Positions 4,793 through 6,158 of a DNA stretch of 6,158 bases are shown here, piece by piece. The notes under the pieces were generated by a model. That model ran no database searches, was not told where the DNA came from, and worked only from the letters and a program-made list of their open reading frames with translations. This DNA comes from a bacterium HR12. Its GTDB lineage: Bacteria; Actinomycetota; UBA4738; HRBIN12. The stretch spans positions 1 to 6,158 of the forward strand of contig BEHO01000077.1 of NCBI GenBank assembly GCA_002898915.1, written 5' to 3'. Within the stretch, counting starts at the first letter, position 1. The number at the start of each line of letters is the position of its first letter. The translations under genes were made by a program, and so were the position numbers.

Positions 4793-6158
4793 TCAGTCGC
4801 CGACCTCGGCCTCTCCGATCTCGAGCTCGAAGACGAGCTCGCCGTCCACGCGCGCGGTCACCGTGCCGCCCTGGGCCTCGGCCACGCCGCGCGCGACCCA
4901 CAGCCCGATCTTGCTGCCGCCCCCCGTGCCCGGCGCCCGAGGCTCGAACAGGGCCTCGACGGCGTCGGGCGGGAGCTCCGTCCCCCGGCGCGCCGCGCGG
5001 ACGCGGAGCCGCCGCCCCCGCCGCTCGGCCGAGATCCGGATCGGACCCTCCCGACCCCACCACACGAGGGCCTCCACGACCGCCTCCAGCATGAGGCGCA
5101 GACGCTCGGGGTCCACGAACGCCTCCGCGTCGGGCCCCTCGAGCTCGACCGGCGGGTGCTCCGGATCCCGGGCGACGGACGTCGCGATCTGCTCGACGAC
5201 GCTCCCCACGCGCACCCGCTCGGGGAACAGGTCGAGGGAGCCGGACACCAGGCGGGCGGCGTCCACGAGCTGACGGACGATGGCGTTCAGCCGGTCGGTG
5301 TCGTAGACGATGCCGCGGAGCATGAGCTCGCGTTGCTCGGCGGTCATCTGCTCCCACCGGGTGGACAGCGCGTACCCGAACCCCTTCATCGCGGTGAGCG
5401 GCGAGCGGATGTCGTGGGCGGCCGACGCGATGAGGGTCTCGAGGGCCACGCGCCGGCCCTCCCGGCGCTGGCGGGCCCGCTCGAACAGGGCGACCGAGGC
5501 GGCCGCGGCGAGGTTCAGGGACTCGGCGCGGCCGGCGATGGGGATCCGAACGGTCGCGTCCGCGAGACGCGCCACCTCCCGCGGGAGGCCCCAGGCCTCG
5601 TTCCCGAAGAGGAAGGCGACGGGGTGCGTGAGGTCGAGCTGGTAGAGATCCTCCTCGCCGTCGGCGGCCATCGCGAGCACGCGGAGGCCCATCCCCCGCA
5701 AGGCGTCGAGGGCCTCCGCCGTCTCCACCCCGCGGACGATCGGGAGGTGGAACAGCGATCCCGCGGTGGCGCGCACGGTCTTCGGGTTGTAGGGATCCAC
5801 GGAGCTCGACGAGAACACCACCGCGTCGGCCCCCGCCGCGTCGGCCGAGCGGACGATCGTGCCGGCGTTGCCCGGGTCGCGGACCGCGTGGAGCACCGCC
5901 ACGCAGGAGGGACGCGCGAGCTCCCCGAGCCCCACGTCGAGGAAGGGGGCGACGCCGACCAGCCCCTGGGGCGTCACGGTGGCGGCCAGGCGGCGCATGA
6001 GCTCCTCGCTCACGCGGTGGACCTCCACCCCCCGCTCGCCGGCGAGCCGCGCGAGGGGGTGAGCCGGATCGGTGCAGAACAGCGTCCGCAGGACCCCGGG
6101 CCGCGCGAGCGCCTCCTTGACCGCCTGGGCTCCCTCCACGAGGAACGCGCGGTCGCGC
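4793..6158 (-). CDS. SpoU/TrmH-family RNA 2'-O-methyltransferase fused to a histidine-kinase-like module (5' end outside window)
   Basis: The reading frame is open to the right edge. The residues before the GTG at 6139 (RDRAFL, then VEGAQAV) belong to the family's N-terminal substrate-binding domain, so the true start lies beyond the window. Numbering here counts from that GTG, giving 448 residues. Residues 1-65 are the L7Ae-like substrate-binding domain. Residues about 76-223 are the knotted SAM-dependent SpoU domain: motif 1 NAGTIVRSADAAG (91-103) with the conserved Arg97, motif 2 FGNEAWGLPRE (178-188), motif 3 IPIAGRAESLNLAAAASVAL (199-218). With almost no linker a HisKA-like helical hairpin follows: H-box AAHDIRSPL with His242, and an X-region near 278-303. 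Residues about 340-445 resemble a HATPase domain, but the N-box asparagine is replaced (AVVEALVWW) and the G1 box is RRGTELP rather than DxGxG; G2 (GGGSKIGL, 406-413) is partly kept. Likely role: ribose methylation of rRNA, probably 23S given the family and context. No membrane segment or sensor domain is seen. The target nucleotide and the role of the kinase-like part are unknown. Confidence 0.88.
   Translation of the reverse strand, partial: RDRAFLVEGAQAVKEALARPGVLRTLFCTDPAHPLARLAGERGVEVHRVSEELMRRLAATVTPQGLVGVAPFLDVGLGELARPSCVAVLHAVRDPGNAGTIVRSADAAGADAVVFSSSSVDPYNPKTVRATAGSLFHLPIVRGVETAEALDALRGMGLRVLAMAADGEEDLYQLDLTHPVAFLFGNEAWGLPREVARLADATVRIPIAGRAESLNLAAAASVALFERARQRREGRRVALETLIASAAHDIRSPLTAMKGFGYALSTRWEQMTAEQRELMLRGIVYDTDRLNAIVRQLVDAARLVSGSLDLFPERVRVGSVVEQIATSVARDPEHPPVELEGPDAEAFVDPERLRLMLEAVVEALVWWGREGPIRISAERRGRRLRVRAARRGTELPPDAVEALFEPRAPGTGGGSKIGLWVARGVAEAQGGTVTARVDGELVFELEIGEAEVGD
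5447..5463 (-). promoter_or_regulatory. Possible internal ribosome binding site and GTG start at the domain junction
   Basis: GGGAGGG (5457-5463) is followed after seven bases by an in-frame GTG (5447-5449, residue 231 of the fusion). It sits immediately after the SpoU domain and eleven residues before the H-box histidine. Initiation here would give a stand-alone histidine-kinase-like protein of 218 residues. The same bases encode Arg-Glu-Gly of the fusion, so the match may be chance in a GC-rich gene. Confidence 0.3.

Noticed and set aside
3868..5094. A 408-codon open frame on the plus strand opposite pheS and the fusion gene.
   Set aside because: It is the codon-aligned antisense of pheS, continuing as Arg/Pro/Ala-rich low-complexity sequence opposite the kinase-like region. 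No domain or start signal supports it.
4404..5357. A 317-codon minus-strand open frame overlapping pheS and the kinase-like region in another frame.
   Set aside because: It is an out-of-frame reading of two genes with clear conserved products; composition is low-complexity Arg/Gly/Ala/Pro.

Overview
The window comes from a very GC-rich bacterial chromosome (about 70% G+C by eye; nearly every codon ends in G or C). All five recognisable genes lie on the minus strand, so transcription runs from the right edge to the left edge. The genes at both edges are cut by the window.

In transcription order the layout is as follows. At 6158-4793 is a SpoU/TrmH-type RNA 2'-O-methyltransferase joined in one reading frame to a histidine-kinase-like module; its extreme N-terminus lies outside the window. 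At 4749-3703 is pheS and at 3706-1331 is pheT, the two subunits of phenylalanyl-tRNA synthetase, overlapping by four bases. At 1288-368 is argF, ornithine carbamoyltransferase. At 352-1 is the N-terminal part of a family X DNA polymerase (PolX). Intergenic gaps are only 43, 42 and 15 bp, so no stretch of 300 bp lacks a gene.

The order rRNA methyltransferase - pheS - pheT - arg gene resembles the actinobacterial arrangement infC-rpmI-rplT-(TrmH family)-pheST-argCJBDF. Here argF follows pheT directly and argC, J, B and D are absent from the interval. This synteny, the GC content, and start codons without Shine-Dalgarno sequences but preceded by a TANNNT -10-like hexamer suggest a lineage in or near Actinomycetota, probably not a classical Streptomyces- or Mycobacterium-type member. 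That placement is an inference.

Functionally this is mainly housekeeping: rRNA modification, Phe-tRNA charging, arginine biosynthesis and DNA repair. The most unusual item is the methyltransferase/histidine-kinase-like fusion. Its kinase part keeps the phospho-acceptor H-box but has lost the N-box asparagine and the G1-box aspartate of the ATP-binding domain. A GGGAGGG sequence seven bases before an in-frame GTG lies exactly at the domain junction and might allow separate translation of the C-terminal module. A second point of interest is an identical TAGACTCC octamer just upstream of both pheS and argF, placed as expected for -10 elements giving leaderless or nearly leaderless mRNAs. I see no CRISPR, insertion sequence, tRNA, rRNA or phage feature, and no clear new multi-gene system.
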